Shown here piece after piece: positions 8,450 to 16,608 of a stretch of 64,000 nt of DNA. The translations under genes were made by a program, and so were the position numbers. A model generated the notes under the pieces. That model had not been told where the DNA came from and made no database searches. It saw nothing but the letters and a program-made list of their open reading frames with translations. Numbering within the stretch: the first letter of the stretch is position 1; every line of letters starts with the position of its first letter. This DNA comes from a virus, in IMG/VR virus record IMGVR_UViG_3300042924_003518, positions 1 to 64,000 of that record. One strand, written 5' to 3'.

Positions 8450-10093
8450 ATTAAAAGATTAACCAGAATATTAACAGCAACTTTATTAGCCTTCGGATTC
8501 AACTTATGGCTTCCAGAAAACGCTAACGCAACCTGCGTAAACTTTATACAATCACAAACCATAGCAGCAGCATATGAAGGCGATGCCGAACCTACAGTGC
8601 ATCATATGGATACTTGCTCAGGTGACGACATATCTTATCAAATACCAATCGCAACTACCGTGACTTTTGACGGGGTACAATATGAAAACATTTACGCTAC
8701 AACTAACTCAGTAATTACATTTGGACAACCTGACGGTACATTTCATACCTATCCATCTACACCATCTATCTCCTTATATTCAATGGACTGGTTTCCAGGA
8801 GTAAGCAATACATCTGGTTTGGATATATATTATTCAGAGGGCGGATTTCAATTAAATCTAAATATGGTCCCATTCGGTAACTATGGGGCACAACCAAGTA
8901 CAGTAAATATCTTAGTGGCTATTACTAATACTGGCGGTTTAGCGGTGTCCTATAGTTATCAAGGTCCTGAATATCAAAATCTTAGAACAGGGGTAAGGCT
9001 TCATAATGGAGATATTGTTTCTCTTGAGGCCTGGGGTGCCACACAGGTTTCTCCTAATGCACCTGCCCCTACATTGCAGGCAGAACCTATTCCAGAGCCT
9101 TCTCCTACACCTACTCAGCAGCCGTCTCCAGAACCCTCTCCAACGCCCACAGAAGCCCCTATAACGCCTGAAGAACAGCAAGAGCAGGTAGCAGAGGCAG
9201 TTCAGTTGGCTGAAGAAATATCAGATTTAAATAATCTTATTGCTTCCATAAACGGTGAAGAATTTAGTGAACCAGATCCAGAACTACCTTTGGACATTGA
9301 GCCAACTCCAGACCCAAGTCCTGAGTCTACAAATGAACCAGATTTACCTGAACCTGATGTTGAGGTTGATCCAGAAATAATTACTCCAGAGGATCCAAGA
9401 TTCCCTGATGATGACGAGCAAACTGAACCAGAAGACCCCACTCCTTCTCCAAACCCTGATACCACAGATGAGGGGAACGAAGAGACTGATCCAACTCCAG
9501 AGCCTTCAGAAGAGCCTTCACCTCAGCCAACGGATACAGATCCAACTCCAGAGCCTGAACCTGAGCAACCTGTTGACGAAGATCCTGTAGTAGCACCAGA
9601 TAATGATAACACGGATAGCAGTCCTATTTCGGACAAGGAACTTAAGAAGTTAAATAAACTAATTAGTGTTAATGATTCTAAATTAATGGCAGCAGTATCA
9701 AACTTTTTAACTGAATTGAATCCAGAAGAAAAGAAAGAATTTGCAGAAGATCTTGGCATTAAGGCAGAAGAGGTTGCTCTTATTGCAGAGGTAGCAAAAG
9801 AAAATCCTGCAGTAGCAGCAGCCGTAGTTCAATTTGCTGAAAAGGCAGCACAAAATGAAGATGCTCCCATGCCATATACATTAGCAGATGCTGTAACAGA
9901 AATACAAACAGAGGCATTCTTAGCAGATCCGCTTGGCGTATTGACAGATATAGATTTTGAAAAAGTATTTAGCCCTTCAGAATGGGGTAAAGATATGACA
10001 GATGATCAGAGAGAAAAAGTTCAAGAGGTTGTGATCCCTGTTATTTTGGTAGGAAATATAGTTAGTTCAGTTATGTCACTAAGGAGGTTATAA
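8450..10093 (+). CDS. Exported Pro/Glu-rich protein with C-terminal membrane anchor; apparent ATT start
   Basis: 547 aa if translation begins at ATT 8450. That start gives a proper signal peptide (KRLTRILTATLLAFGF... ending ANA) and follows GGAGGA by 10 nt. The first GTG (8597) would remove the signal. After a beta-rich N-terminal domain come long PEPSPTP-like low-complexity stretches, then a helical acidic region and a hydrophobic C-terminus (VVIPVILVGNIVSSVMSLRRL-like) that can anchor it in a membrane. Function unknown; it looks like a surface stalk. Confidence 0.65.
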   Translation: MKRLTRILTATLLAFGFNLWLPENANATCVNFIQSQTIAAAYEGDAEPTVHHMDTCSGDDISYQIPIATTVTFDGVQYENIYATTNSVITFGQPDGTFHTYPSTPSISLYSMDWFPGVSNTSGLDIYYSEGGFQLNLNMVPFGNYGAQPSTVNILVAITNTGGLAVSYSYQGPEYQNLRTGVRLHNGDIVSLEAWGATQVSPNAPAPTLQAEPIPEPSPTPTQQPSPEPSPTPTEAPITPEEQQEQVAEAVQLAEEISDLNNLIASINGEEFSEPDPELPLDIEPTPDPSPESTNEPDLPEPDVEVDPEIITPEDPRFPDDDEQTEPEDPTPSPNPDTTDEGNEETDPTPEPSEEPSPQPTDTDPTPEPEPEQPVDEDPVVAPDNDNTDSSPISDKELKKLNKLISVNDSKLMAAVSNFLTELNPEEKKEFAEDLGIKAEEVALIAEVAKENPAVAAAVVQFAEKAAQNEDAPMPYTLADAVTEIQTEAFLADPLGVLTDIDFEKVFSPSEWGKDMTDDQREKVQEVVIPVILVGNIVSSVMSLRRL

Positions 10094-10094
10094 T

Positions 10095-10304
10095 ATGAAC
10101 ATGATTAAGAAGGTAGTTAAAGGACTCTTTAAGTGGTTTAAGGCTGCTATTATTGAGAGTATAGCCCAAGTATTTACCATCCTTGGCTTCTTTATTGCTT
10201 GGCTTACCCTTACAGGTACCGCCCAGCAGGTCGTGGGGGTAGCCACATTAATATCAATAGCCCTATGGCTTATCACCATCCCGCTTCGTGAAGAGAAAGA
10301 ATAA
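10095..10304 (+). CDS. Small two-TM membrane protein
   Basis: 69 aa, beginning just after an AAGGAGG site. A short amphipathic basic N-terminus precedes two hydrophobic segments (about residues 18-40 and 44-62). Position before lysis genes makes a holin-type role possible, not shown. Confidence 0.65.
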   Translation: MNMIKKVVKGLFKWFKAAIIESIAQVFTILGFFIAWLTLTGTAQQVVGVATLISIALWLITIPLREEKE

Positions 10305-10309
10305 CTTGG

Positions 10310-10315
10310 TATAAT
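10310..10315 (+). promoter_or_regulatory. Leaderless promoter -10 (TATAAT)
   Basis: TATAAT ends 6 nt before ATG 10322, so transcription should begin at the A of the start codon. No ribosome binding site is present. Confidence 0.6.
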
Positions 10316-10321
10316 ATAGAC

Positions 10322-10528
10322 ATGAAGATTTTACTATCGTGTATACTTGTATTAGGTCTTAGTGGCTGCGGGTATGACGGTCACTATCGCTATCCTTGTC
10401 AGGATCCAGCAAATTGGGATGCTAAAGAATGCAACCCTCCTGTTTGCGAGACATCTGGCACATGCACAAGAGATATAATTGGACAAGATGCTTGGGATGA
10501 GTATCAGAAAACGAAAGGCAATAAATGA
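10322..10528 (+). CDS. Small phage lipoprotein
   Basis: 68 aa with a type II signal peptide: MKILLSCILVLGLSGC, lipobox LSGC with the acylated Cys at residue 16. The mature part is Cys-rich (six more Cys). Phage lipoproteins often act in superinfection exclusion or lysis; which applies here is unknown. Expressed from a leaderless promoter. Confidence 0.72.
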   Translation: MKILLSCILVLGLSGCGYDGHYRYPCQDPANWDAKECNPPVCETSGTCTRDIIGQDAWDEYQKTKGNK

Positions 10529-10968
10529 GCAAGCAAAGATTAACACCACAAGATCTTGATGCACGACTTAAGTTTATTCTTGGTTGTACATTGGGAGCAA
10601 TTTTATTATTTACAGCATTAGGTATTTTATATGCTCTGATATTTGTAACTCAGCCAATAGGAGCACAGTCAGAAAATGATAAGATGTTCTTCAATGTTCT
10701 TGGTTCAGTTGCAACATTTATAACAGGAACATTGGCAGGTTTATTAATTGGACAGTCTGGTGCAAAGGATATAATGGCCGCACAACTATCTAATAAAGAA
10801 ATGGATGCTAAGAATACTCAGGCAGATAAAAAGTTAGAATCTGAAATTAAAATGGCAGAAGATAAACTTGACGCAGAACTTGACGAAGTAAGAGCAAGAC
10901 TTGCAAAGAAACCAGACGGCGAAATGCCAGAAGAACAACCAGTTGATACAGAGTGGGATAAGGATTAA
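10525..10968 (+). CDS. Membrane protein with coiled-coil tail, holin candidate
   Basis: 147 aa with two transmembrane segments (about residues 16-40 and 54-76) then a charged coiled coil and acidic tail. It overlaps the lipoprotein by 4 nt and sits 2 nt before the endolysin, so a holin-like role is the natural guess. No holin family motif recognised. Confidence 0.6.
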   Translation: MSKQRLTPQDLDARLKFILGCTLGAILLFTALGILYALIFVTQPIGAQSENDKMFFNVLGSVATFITGTLAGLLIGQSGAKDIMAAQLSNKEMDAKNTQADKKLESEIKMAEDKLDAELDEVRARLAKKPDGEMPEEQPVDTEWDKD

Positions 10969-10970
10969 TC

Positions 10971-11564
10971 ATGGCAGAAATGGGAACAGCAGAAAAATTA
11001 ATTGAAGTAGCCAAAGGCGAAGTTGGAACTATTGAAGGTCCAAAAGATAATGAAACCAAGTACGGTAAGTTTACCAAGGCTAACTTCCAACCATGGTGCG
11101 GTTCATTTGTTATGTGGTGTGCAAATGAAGCAGGCGTAAAAGTTCCTAATACTGTTTATACTCCAGGTGGTGCAGCAGCATTTAAAAAGGCAGGAGCATG
11201 GATTGATGCAGATATTGCTGATCCAGAGCCAGGTGACATTGCCTATTTTGATTTCCCATCAGATGGCGTAGACCGTATTTCACATGTCGGTATTGTTATT
11301 GAAGACAACGGCGATGGTACAGTCTGGTGCATTGAGGGAAATACTTCAAGCAATAAGAAGGGCAGCCAAAGAAATGGCGGAGAAGTTTGCAAACAACTTC
11401 GTGCCTATAAGAAAAATAAGAAAAATGTTTTGATTTCAATAGTAGGCTTTGGTCGCCCAAAGTTTGGCGGTGCAGCAGTAAAGAAATCTGATGAACCTAC
11501 AAAGCCTAATAAGACTGCTAAGAAACCTAAAACATGTCCAGAATGTGGACAAACTGTCAACTAA
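10971..11564 (+). CDS. CHAP-domain endolysin
   Basis: 197 aa peptidoglycan amidase or endopeptidase. Catalytic residues are visible: C43 (QPWCGSFVMWC), H105 (DRISHVGIV) and the acidic/polar E122-x-N124 (IEGN). A Lys/Pro linker leads to a C-terminal CPECGQTVN half zinc-ribbon. No signal peptide, so release needs the adjacent membrane proteins. Confidence 0.87.
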   Translation: MAEMGTAEKLIEVAKGEVGTIEGPKDNETKYGKFTKANFQPWCGSFVMWCANEAGVKVPNTVYTPGGAAAFKKAGAWIDADIADPEPGDIAYFDFPSDGVDRISHVGIVIEDNGDGTVWCIEGNTSSNKKGSQRNGGEVCKQLRAYKKNKKNVLISIVGFGRPKFGGAAVKKSDEPTKPNKTAKKPKTCPECGQTVN

Positions 11565-11593
11565 TTGACATATTTTTAGTTCAATGCTATACT
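11565..11593 (+). promoter_or_regulatory. Consensus sigma-70 promoter
   Basis: TTGACA (11565-11570), 17-nt spacer, TATACT (11588-11593), for the HslV-like gene at 11621. AGAAGGG precedes the start. Confidence 0.75.
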
Positions 11594-11620
11594 AAATTCT
11601 AAACATAGAAGGGTATTTAA

Positions 11621-12154
11621 ATGACTTGCATAGCAGTCGTTCGTGATAAAGTAAATAATAAAATATGGATGGCTGGTGATCGTGCTATCTCAGATGAAAA
11701 TACAGTTAATGTATCTTCTAGTCCTAAGATATGGAAAAAAGAAGGATACATGTTTGGGTATGCTGGATCTATGGATGGAGATAGAATAAGACATTTATTT
11801 GTACCTCCAGCATTTGAAGGTCGTGGCAGTATTGATAAGTTTATGTATAGCAAATTCCTAAAAGCATTACGTAATTTTTATGAAGGTTGGTGGGTTGATA
11901 CATCAACATCATCAGATTTCGGCATGATTATTTGTGTACGTGGAAAAATATATGAACATAATGCAGCAGATATGTCACTAACACAATATGAACAAGACTA
12001 TTTAGCAATGGGATCTGGTGGAGATTTAGCACTTGGTTCATTATACTCAACACAAAAACAAAAAGACGCAAGGAAAAGGGCGGTACTTGCAGTCAATGCT
12101 GCTATAAATCATTCAACATCTTGTAAAGGCCCTATTGACATTCTAAGCATTTAG
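11621..12154 (+). CDS. HslV/proteasome-beta-like Ntn hydrolase
   Basis: 177 aa. After Met removal the nucleophile would be Thr (MTCIAVV). The conserved Asp is D20 (MAGDRAIS) and the Lys K36 (SSPKIWK), spaced as Thr1/Asp17/Lys33 of HslV with a shift of about 2. The C-terminal AMGSGGDLALGSL also fits. It is probably a self-assembling threonine protease or a fold relative. No HslU-like ATPase is in the window. Confidence 0.75.
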   Translation: MTCIAVVRDKVNNKIWMAGDRAISDENTVNVSSSPKIWKKEGYMFGYAGSMDGDRIRHLFVPPAFEGRGSIDKFMYSKFLKALRNFYEGWWVDTSTSSDFGMIICVRGKIYEHNAADMSLTQYEQDYLAMGSGGDLALGSLYSTQKQKDARKRAVLAVNAAINHSTSCKGPIDILSI

Positions 12155-12163
12155 GTATATACT
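12135..12163 (+). promoter_or_regulatory. Consensus leaderless promoter
   Basis: TTGACA (12135-12140), exact 17-nt spacer, TATACT (12158-12163), then 6 nt to ATG 12170. The best-formed leaderless promoter in the window. Confidence 0.8.
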
Positions 12164-12169
12164 AAATAT

Positions 12170-12373
12170 ATGAATCATATGAATGAAGATGGCTTGTCTG
12201 TAGAGGAACAAGAGTTTGGTATTTGGTTACAAAACGGCATTGAAAGAGGCTGGATTAGTGATCCATATTGCCACACCCATGACGGTGGTTATCAGTATAT
12301 GAGTGAAGAAGAAGTAGAAGAATGGGAAGCAGGAGGCGACCCATGCGAACATGTAGTAAGGATATTTATTTAA
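12170..12373 (+). CDS. Conserved small actinophage protein
   Basis: 67 aa, acidic. The core NGIERGWISDPYCHTHDGGYQYMSEEE-type sequence matches, from memory, a small family recurrent in actinophages. One Cys/His-rich stretch could bind metal. Function unknown. Start is fixed by the leaderless promoter. Confidence 0.7.
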   Translation: MNHMNEDGLSVEEQEFGIWLQNGIERGWISDPYCHTHDGGYQYMSEEEVEEWEAGGDPCEHVVRIFI

Positions 12374-12374
12374 A

Positions 12375-13844
12375 ATGTGCGTTGTATGCGTTTCTGCGGT
12401 AACTATAGCATCATTAATTGCTCCAACTCCAACTCCAGTTGCACAAAATAATGTAAGTGAATATACAATTACCAGAGCAGCCTGCCCAAAATCAAAGGTA
12501 AATAAGATTGAGAACAATCGTATTTGTCTAAAAGATGGTAGATTTTATAGGTGGGCAGTTAAAAAAACTGTTACACCAATACCAGTTCCAAGCGTTAGTC
12601 CTACCCCAAGACCTACTGTAACACCAACTCCAACACCAACTCCAACACCAACACCGACTCCGACTCCGACACCGACACCAACTAAAACTACAGTTCAATA
12701 TGCACCACCATCTGTAGCGGGTGATAGCATTGAACGTTGTAAGTTAATAGAGTCAAGCCAAAGAAGAGGTTTCACTTGGGCTGGTTTTCCTAATTTACAA
12801 CCTCTAACCCAAAAAACTGGAACTGTAAAATGGGCATTCATCCCCGTGGATTTCTCAGATATGCCAGGAGAAAAGAACTTTAGATCTAGCATGGATATAC
12901 AAATGAATCTGTTATCTGAATGGTTTTATAATACCAGCGAGGGAAAGTTTAAAGTCGAATGGGTAGTATCAGATAAATGGATAACTTTACCTGGCGTATC
13001 TACAGATTATACTTTGACCAAAGGAGTCAATAGCACACCTGGTGGAGTTAAATTTTTTAGAACTGCAATGGCCACTGCAGATCCAACATTTGATTTTACT
13101 AATATTCAGACTGTCATTTTCATACTACCTGCAAATCAAAATATTGCCAACGAAGGAGAGAATGGCTTTCCTTGGGAGCAACACGTTAAAGACTATATAA
13201 CAAACGAAGGACGTATATCATCATTTTCAATTGCTGGTAAGTATCAAACGAAAGATAATAAGTCACTTTGGAATTATTGGGTACATGAGTTTGGACATTC
13301 GATAGGACTTCCACATGTCGGAGGAAATACAGGGTATTCTCCTTTTTGGGATTGGGATGTTATGGGAAACCAAGACGGGAGTACCAGAGAATTAAGTGGC
13401 TGGCTTCAATTTTTGATAAGATGGATGTCCGATGAAAAGGTATACTGTAAAGACTCTAAGTCTATAACTAAAGTAGAAATAGACTTGGTCCCACTTAGTA
13501 GCCAAGACTCTGGAATTAAATTAGCAATACTTCCACTGTCAGAAACAAAGGCCTTAATTGTTGAATCAAGAAGAGTTAATAAATTTTCTTGCACTACAAA
13601 AAAACCAAGGGATGGCGTGTTAGTCTATGTTTTAGATTTAACCCTGGGACATGGTCAAGATTTTTTGGTTCCTGTTATTCCTAATAATAGAAATAACATG
13701 GAAACAACAATATGCAATGGAAGTTTGTCAAATTCTAGTTTAGATGTTTTACTTTATGAAGGTGATAAAGTAAGTTTTGGTGGATTAACCATTGAGGTTA
13801 TTAAGCAGGGTAGTTTTGATAAGATTGTTGTTACCAAACAATAA
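12375..13844 (+). CDS. Secreted M6-like zinc metallopeptidase
   Basis: 489 aa. A hydrophobic N-terminus (MCVVCVSAVTIASLIA) lacks the usual basic residues but could act as signal or anchor. A (PT)n linker covers about residues 74-105. The catalytic motif is HEFGHSIGLPH (H304, E305, H308, H314), followed by WDVMGN, whose Met may be the met-turn. This HExxHxxGxxH metzincin layout resembles peptidase M6. The start is 1 nt after the upstream stop. A secreted protease is unusual for a phage; it may act on host surface or extracellular polymer. Confidence 0.75.
   Translation: MCVVCVSAVTIASLIAPTPTPVAQNNVSEYTITRAACPKSKVNKIENNRICLKDGRFYRWAVKKTVTPIPVPSVSPTPRPTVTPTPTPTPTPTPTPTPTPTPTKTTVQYAPPSVAGDSIERCKLIESSQRRGFTWAGFPNLQPLTQKTGTVKWAFIPVDFSDMPGEKNFRSSMDIQMNLLSEWFYNTSEGKFKVEWVVSDKWITLPGVSTDYTLTKGVNSTPGGVKFFRTAMATADPTFDFTNIQTVIFILPANQNIANEGENGFPWEQHVKDYITNEGRISSFSIAGKYQTKDNKSLWNYWVHEFGHSIGLPHVGGNTGYSPFWDWDVMGNQDGSTRELSGWLQFLIRWMSDEKVYCKDSKSITKVEIDLVPLSSQDSGIKLAILPLSETKALIVESRRVNKFSCTTKKPRDGVLVYVLDLTLGHGQDFLVPVIPNNRNNMETTICNGSLSNSSLDVLLYEGDKVSFGGLTIEVIKQGSFDKIVVTKQ
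12595..12690 (+). repeat. Thr-Pro coding microrepeat
   Basis: ACNCCN repeats encoding a TPTPTP linker in the metallopeptidase; prone to slippage. Confidence 0.8.
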
Positions 13845-13886
13845 TCTAATTTCAAAGATGATATAATAAGATAAAGGAGAAATACC

Positions 13887-14105
13887 ATGGAGTCAAAAAA
13901 GAAAAGTTTATTAAAAACTATTAGTTGGCCATTTGTACATTTTACATTTGTTGCTGGCATAATCTACTTTGTATTAAAATATTTTACTGGAGAAGCAGAG
14001 TGGGAGTATGTTGGTCTATATGGACTTATGTATCTTTCATTAGAGATGACATTTTTTTATTTGCATGAAAGAGTATGGGCTAGGTTTGGAAGGAAGGTAA
14101 AATAA
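13887..14105 (+). CDS. DUF2061-type membrane protein
   Basis: 72 aa, preceded by TATAAT (13862-13867) and AAAGGAG. The pattern KKKSLLKTISWPF ... SLEMTFFYLHERVWARF matches DUF2061 with two membrane segments. Function of the family is unknown. Confidence 0.7.
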   Translation: MESKKKSLLKTISWPFVHFTFVAGIIYFVLKYFTGEAEWEYVGLYGLMYLSLEMTFFYLHERVWARFGRKVK

Positions 14106-14206
14106 TGCGTATAAAAATTATAAGATTTGTAGCGAAAGTCCTTGGCTATGAACTTAGTACCGCCCCTCGTGGGATACCTGTTTGGCAGTTGCGAAAGAAA
14201 AAGTAG
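14105..14206 (+). CDS. Very small basic protein
   Basis: 33 aa (MRIKIIRFVAKVLGYELS...), starting at the last base of the previous stop and ending at TAG 14204-14206. Supported by tight overlaps only. No function recognised. Confidence 0.45.
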   Translation: MRIKIIRFVAKVLGYELSTAPRGIPVWQLRKKK

Positions 14207-14391
14207 TGCCATCATATGAATATGACTGTATGTCTTGTGCCATAAGATATACAAAGATTAGATCAATGTCTGATAATGATCCAGGGTATGACTGCGATAC
14301 TTGCAATAAGCCTTTAGTTCGTGTATACTCTAATGTAGGAGTCACATTCAATGGCTCTGGATTCTATACAACTGATAATAGAAGGGTATAA
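14206..14391 (+). CDS. FmdB-type zinc ribbon protein
   Basis: 61 aa from GTG 14206, which overlaps the previous TAG; a TTG at 14182 would add 8 residues. It matches the FmdB family: PSYEYDC with CxxC, second CDTC, then VGVTFNGSGFYTTD. A single zinc ribbon, often called a regulatory protein though the role is not established. Confidence 0.75.
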   Translation: MPSYEYDCMSCAIRYTKIRSMSDNDPGYDCDTCNKPLVRVYSNVGVTFNGSGFYTTDNRRV

Positions 14392-14392
14392 T

Positions 14393-14650
14393 ATGTTTAG
14401 TATGTTGAAGAACAAACCAGAAGAAAAGGTATGGCTTCTAGACGCAACAGATCGTTGTGATCGTTGCTCTGCCCAAGCATATGTGAAGGTAATTGGTAAG
14501 TCAGGATCTTCTCTTTTGTTTTGTGGTCATCACTACAATAAGGCAATGGATAATGCAATTGGGTATGATAATATGATGAAGTTTGCATTAGAAGTTATTG
14601 ATGAAAGAGAACGACTTGTGGAGAACCGATTAGTAGGGAGCGAAAACTAA
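14393..14650 (+). CDS. DUF7455-like zinc protein
   Basis: 85 aa from ATG 14393. The sequence DRCDRCSAQAYVKV ... LLFCGHHYNK has the CxxC plus CxHH arrangement of a small family frequent in actinobacteria and their phages. Function unknown. Confidence 0.68.
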   Translation: MFSMLKNKPEEKVWLLDATDRCDRCSAQAYVKVIGKSGSSLLFCGHHYNKAMDNAIGYDNMMKFALEVIDERERLVENRLVGSEN

Positions 14651-15066
14651 TGTACGAGTATAGAGTAAAAAAGGTAACGGGGGTAGTAGATGGAGACACT
14701 ATTGACGTGGACATTGATCTTGGTTTCAATGTTTCCTTCTCCCAACGAGTACGCCTTGCTGGTATTGACACTCCAGAATCACGGACCACGGATAAGTTTG
14801 AAAAAAGTCTTGGGATTGAAGCAAAAGAATACTTAAAGTCTAAACTAAAAGATGCCAAACTTGTAGTTATAAAAACAGAAAAGCCAGACTCTTCTGAAAA
14901 ATATGGTCGCATTTTAGGCTGGCTATATGTTGACGGTGATACGATTTCTATTAATGACCGTATGATTGAAGATGGTTATGCTTGGGGCTATCTTGGAGAT
15001 ACCAAGGTAAAAGATTTTGCTGCTCTTGCCCAGCAAAGGGAAATCGCAAAAAAGAAAGCAAAATAA
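14650..15066 (+). CDS. Staphylococcal-type thermonuclease
   Basis: 138 aa. The catalytic residues fall at the same numbers as in SNase: R35 and E43 (RVRLAGIDTPES) and R87 (KYGRILG), with DGDT near residue 14 for calcium. No signal peptide, so it acts in the infected cell, possibly on host DNA. The start overlaps the previous stop. Confidence 0.88.
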   Translation: MYEYRVKKVTGVVDGDTIDVDIDLGFNVSFSQRVRLAGIDTPESRTTDKFEKSLGIEAKEYLKSKLKDAKLVVIKTEKPDSSEKYGRILGWLYVDGDTISINDRMIEDGYAWGYLGDTKVKDFAALAQQREIAKKKAK

Positions 15067-15291
15067 ATGGACGCTAAGACTGATGCTTTAATAGAGCATT
15101 TAGTTTTACAGGGCGGTATTGAGATAGCAGATATAAATCTCGAAACTGGTGAAACTTACTATAATATAACAGATAAACTTAAAGAAATTTACCCTGAACT
15201 TTATCAGGACTTAGAAGATCAATTTAAGCATCATCTGTTTGTTCTTAATAAAATAGGACCAAAGTCAATGACTTGGAGAATAAGGAATTAA
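15067..15291 (+). CDS. Small paralogous protein, copy 1
   Basis: 74 aa. Its core (QGGIEIADINLETGETYYNI then TDKLKEIYPEL) is clearly related to the next gene. No known domain; resembles a small winged-helix-like fold found in tailed phages, but this is a guess. It begins right after the nuclease stop. Confidence 0.6.
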   Translation: MDAKTDALIEHLVLQGGIEIADINLETGETYYNITDKLKEIYPELYQDLEDQFKHHLFVLNKIGPKSMTWRIRN

Positions 15292-15292
15292 C

Positions 15293-15607
15293 ATGGAGAT
15301 AGAAGATTTAATTTTAAGCGGTGCCGTAGAGGTAGCAGGAATTGATCCTGAAACAGGAGAAATGCTATATAGTTTTACTGACAAACTTAAGGATGTTAGC
15401 CCAACTCTTCACAGAGAAGTAAATAATATGTTTAATTCACATGTTACAAGGCTATGGGAGTTGGATATGATTGACATGGATATTACATCCGAGAATCCAA
15501 TAGTTAGGCTAACCAAAAAAGCATTTCATCCAGTATTTCTGTCTAAACTAGATGAAGACGAAAAATATACTCTTCAGGAGATTAAAAGAAACCTTATAAG
15601 AGAGTAG
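15293..15607 (+). CDS. Small paralogous protein, copy 2
   Basis: 104 aa, with GAVEVAGIDPETGEMLYSF, TDKLKDVSPTL matching the preceding protein along about 60 residues and an extra C-terminal extension. Tandem duplication followed by divergence. Function unknown. Confidence 0.6.
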   Translation: MEIEDLILSGAVEVAGIDPETGEMLYSFTDKLKDVSPTLHREVNNMFNSHVTRLWELDMIDMDITSENPIVRLTKKAFHPVFLSKLDEDEKYTLQEIKRNLIRE

Positions 15608-15628
15608 TATAATTATCCTGGTGATTCT

Positions 15629-16051
15629 ATGGAATATATTATAGGATTTTTATCTGCCTTCGTTTTTGTATTTTTATTTATACAAATTCAATATCGGTAT
15701 GATGTGCTAAAAGAAAATATAAAACTTGCCAGATCTTCTCAAAGCACAAGGCATACTATGGTTGGTGCAGCACAAAGTTTTAATTTGGTTAAAACTAAAA
15801 AAAGAGATAGCCAATCTAATAGACATGATAAAAATATTAATATTAAGGTTATTATAATGGATGACCAGGCATATTGGATTAAAGACAATACCTTTTATAT
15901 GGCCGATATGAGCCATGGAAATGTTGATAAGGAAACTACCAGAGTAGTTGACACAATGACTATGAATAAGGTACAATTAGATAAGATGATATTCATCATA
16001 GATAGATTAAGAGAAGAGGCTTTTGATGATCGTTGGGGTGCAGGGAACTAG
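15629..16051 (+). CDS. Membrane-anchored phage protein
   Basis: 140 aa. An N-terminal transmembrane helix (about residues 2-22) is followed by a soluble domain with IIMDDQAYWIKDNTFYMADM and a VDTMTMNKVQLDKM segment. Family not recognised. Unusually, it overlaps the next gene by 26 nt. Confidence 0.62.
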   Translation: MEYIIGFLSAFVFVFLFIQIQYRYDVLKENIKLARSSQSTRHTMVGAAQSFNLVKTKKRDSQSNRHDKNINIKVIIMDDQAYWIKDNTFYMADMSHGNVDKETTRVVDTMTMNKVQLDKMIFIIDRLREEAFDDRWGAGN

Positions 16052-16376
16052 TAGTTTTAGTGACTACCAAGTTTTTCTTCGTGCCATGGGCGTTGCTCTA
16101 TCAAGCATGCCTGCCGAAGACGAGTACTTCTATATATACACTGCTGGTCCAGCAAACATTAATAAAATGGTTATGGAATTTGTAAATGTTTCTGAGAAGG
16201 GCATGAAGTCTCGTGGCAAGAAAATTAAGATGTTTAAGGTTGCTCCATCTTGGTTATCAGAAAATATATTAGATATTAATTATTTTGTATATTTATCAAA
16301 ACCAAATGAAAGCGCATCAAAGTTAGTTGCACAAGCACAATTAAATAATGTCGAAGTAGGAATCTTTCAATACTAG
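16026..16376 (+). CDS. Conserved phage protein, possible SLOG/Rossmann fold
   Basis: 116 aa from ATG 16026. It starts with MIVGVQGTSSFSDY and alternates beta strands and helices, ending FVYLSKPNES ... VEVGIFQY, a pattern suggesting a small Rossmann-like nucleotide-binding fold. Related proteins seem common in aquatic phages, from memory. No catalytic motif. Confidence 0.55.
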   Translation: MIVGVQGTSSFSDYQVFLRAMGVALSSMPAEDEYFYIYTAGPANINKMVMEFVNVSEKGMKSRGKKIKMFKVAPSWLSENILDINYFVYLSKPNESASKLVAQAQLNNVEVGIFQY

Positions 16377-16383
16377 GAGAATA

Positions 16384-16608
16384 ATGAAAGTAACATCGTT
16401 AGAAGAAATGGAATCAATCGTAGCAAGTAACAGTTCTTTGTTTTGGGATGGCTGGACTGTTGTCAGTAAGTATAAGTCTGATAAGGCTAAAACATCAAAG
16501 TATGGGATGTTTATTAAAAACGGTTGGTATATGACTAAAAGGTTTGAGCCTGATAGAAATGGTTGGGATATTCCAGAAAGGTTTGTTCCTGGATATGCAC
16601 AAACTTAA
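16384..16608 (+). CDS. Conserved small phage protein
   Basis: 74 aa, Trp/Lys-rich, starting after TAGGAGA. No motif beyond several aromatic residues (FWDGWTVVSKYK). It overlaps the WhiB start by 14 nt. Confidence 0.58.
   Translation: MKVTSLEEMESIVASNSSLFWDGWTVVSKYKSDKAKTSKYGMFIKNGWYMTKRFEPDRNGWDIPERFVPGYAQT

Noticed and set aside
9408-9596. Extra frames in the Pro/Glu-rich repeat region
   Set aside because: Produced by low-complexity codons of the real gene.
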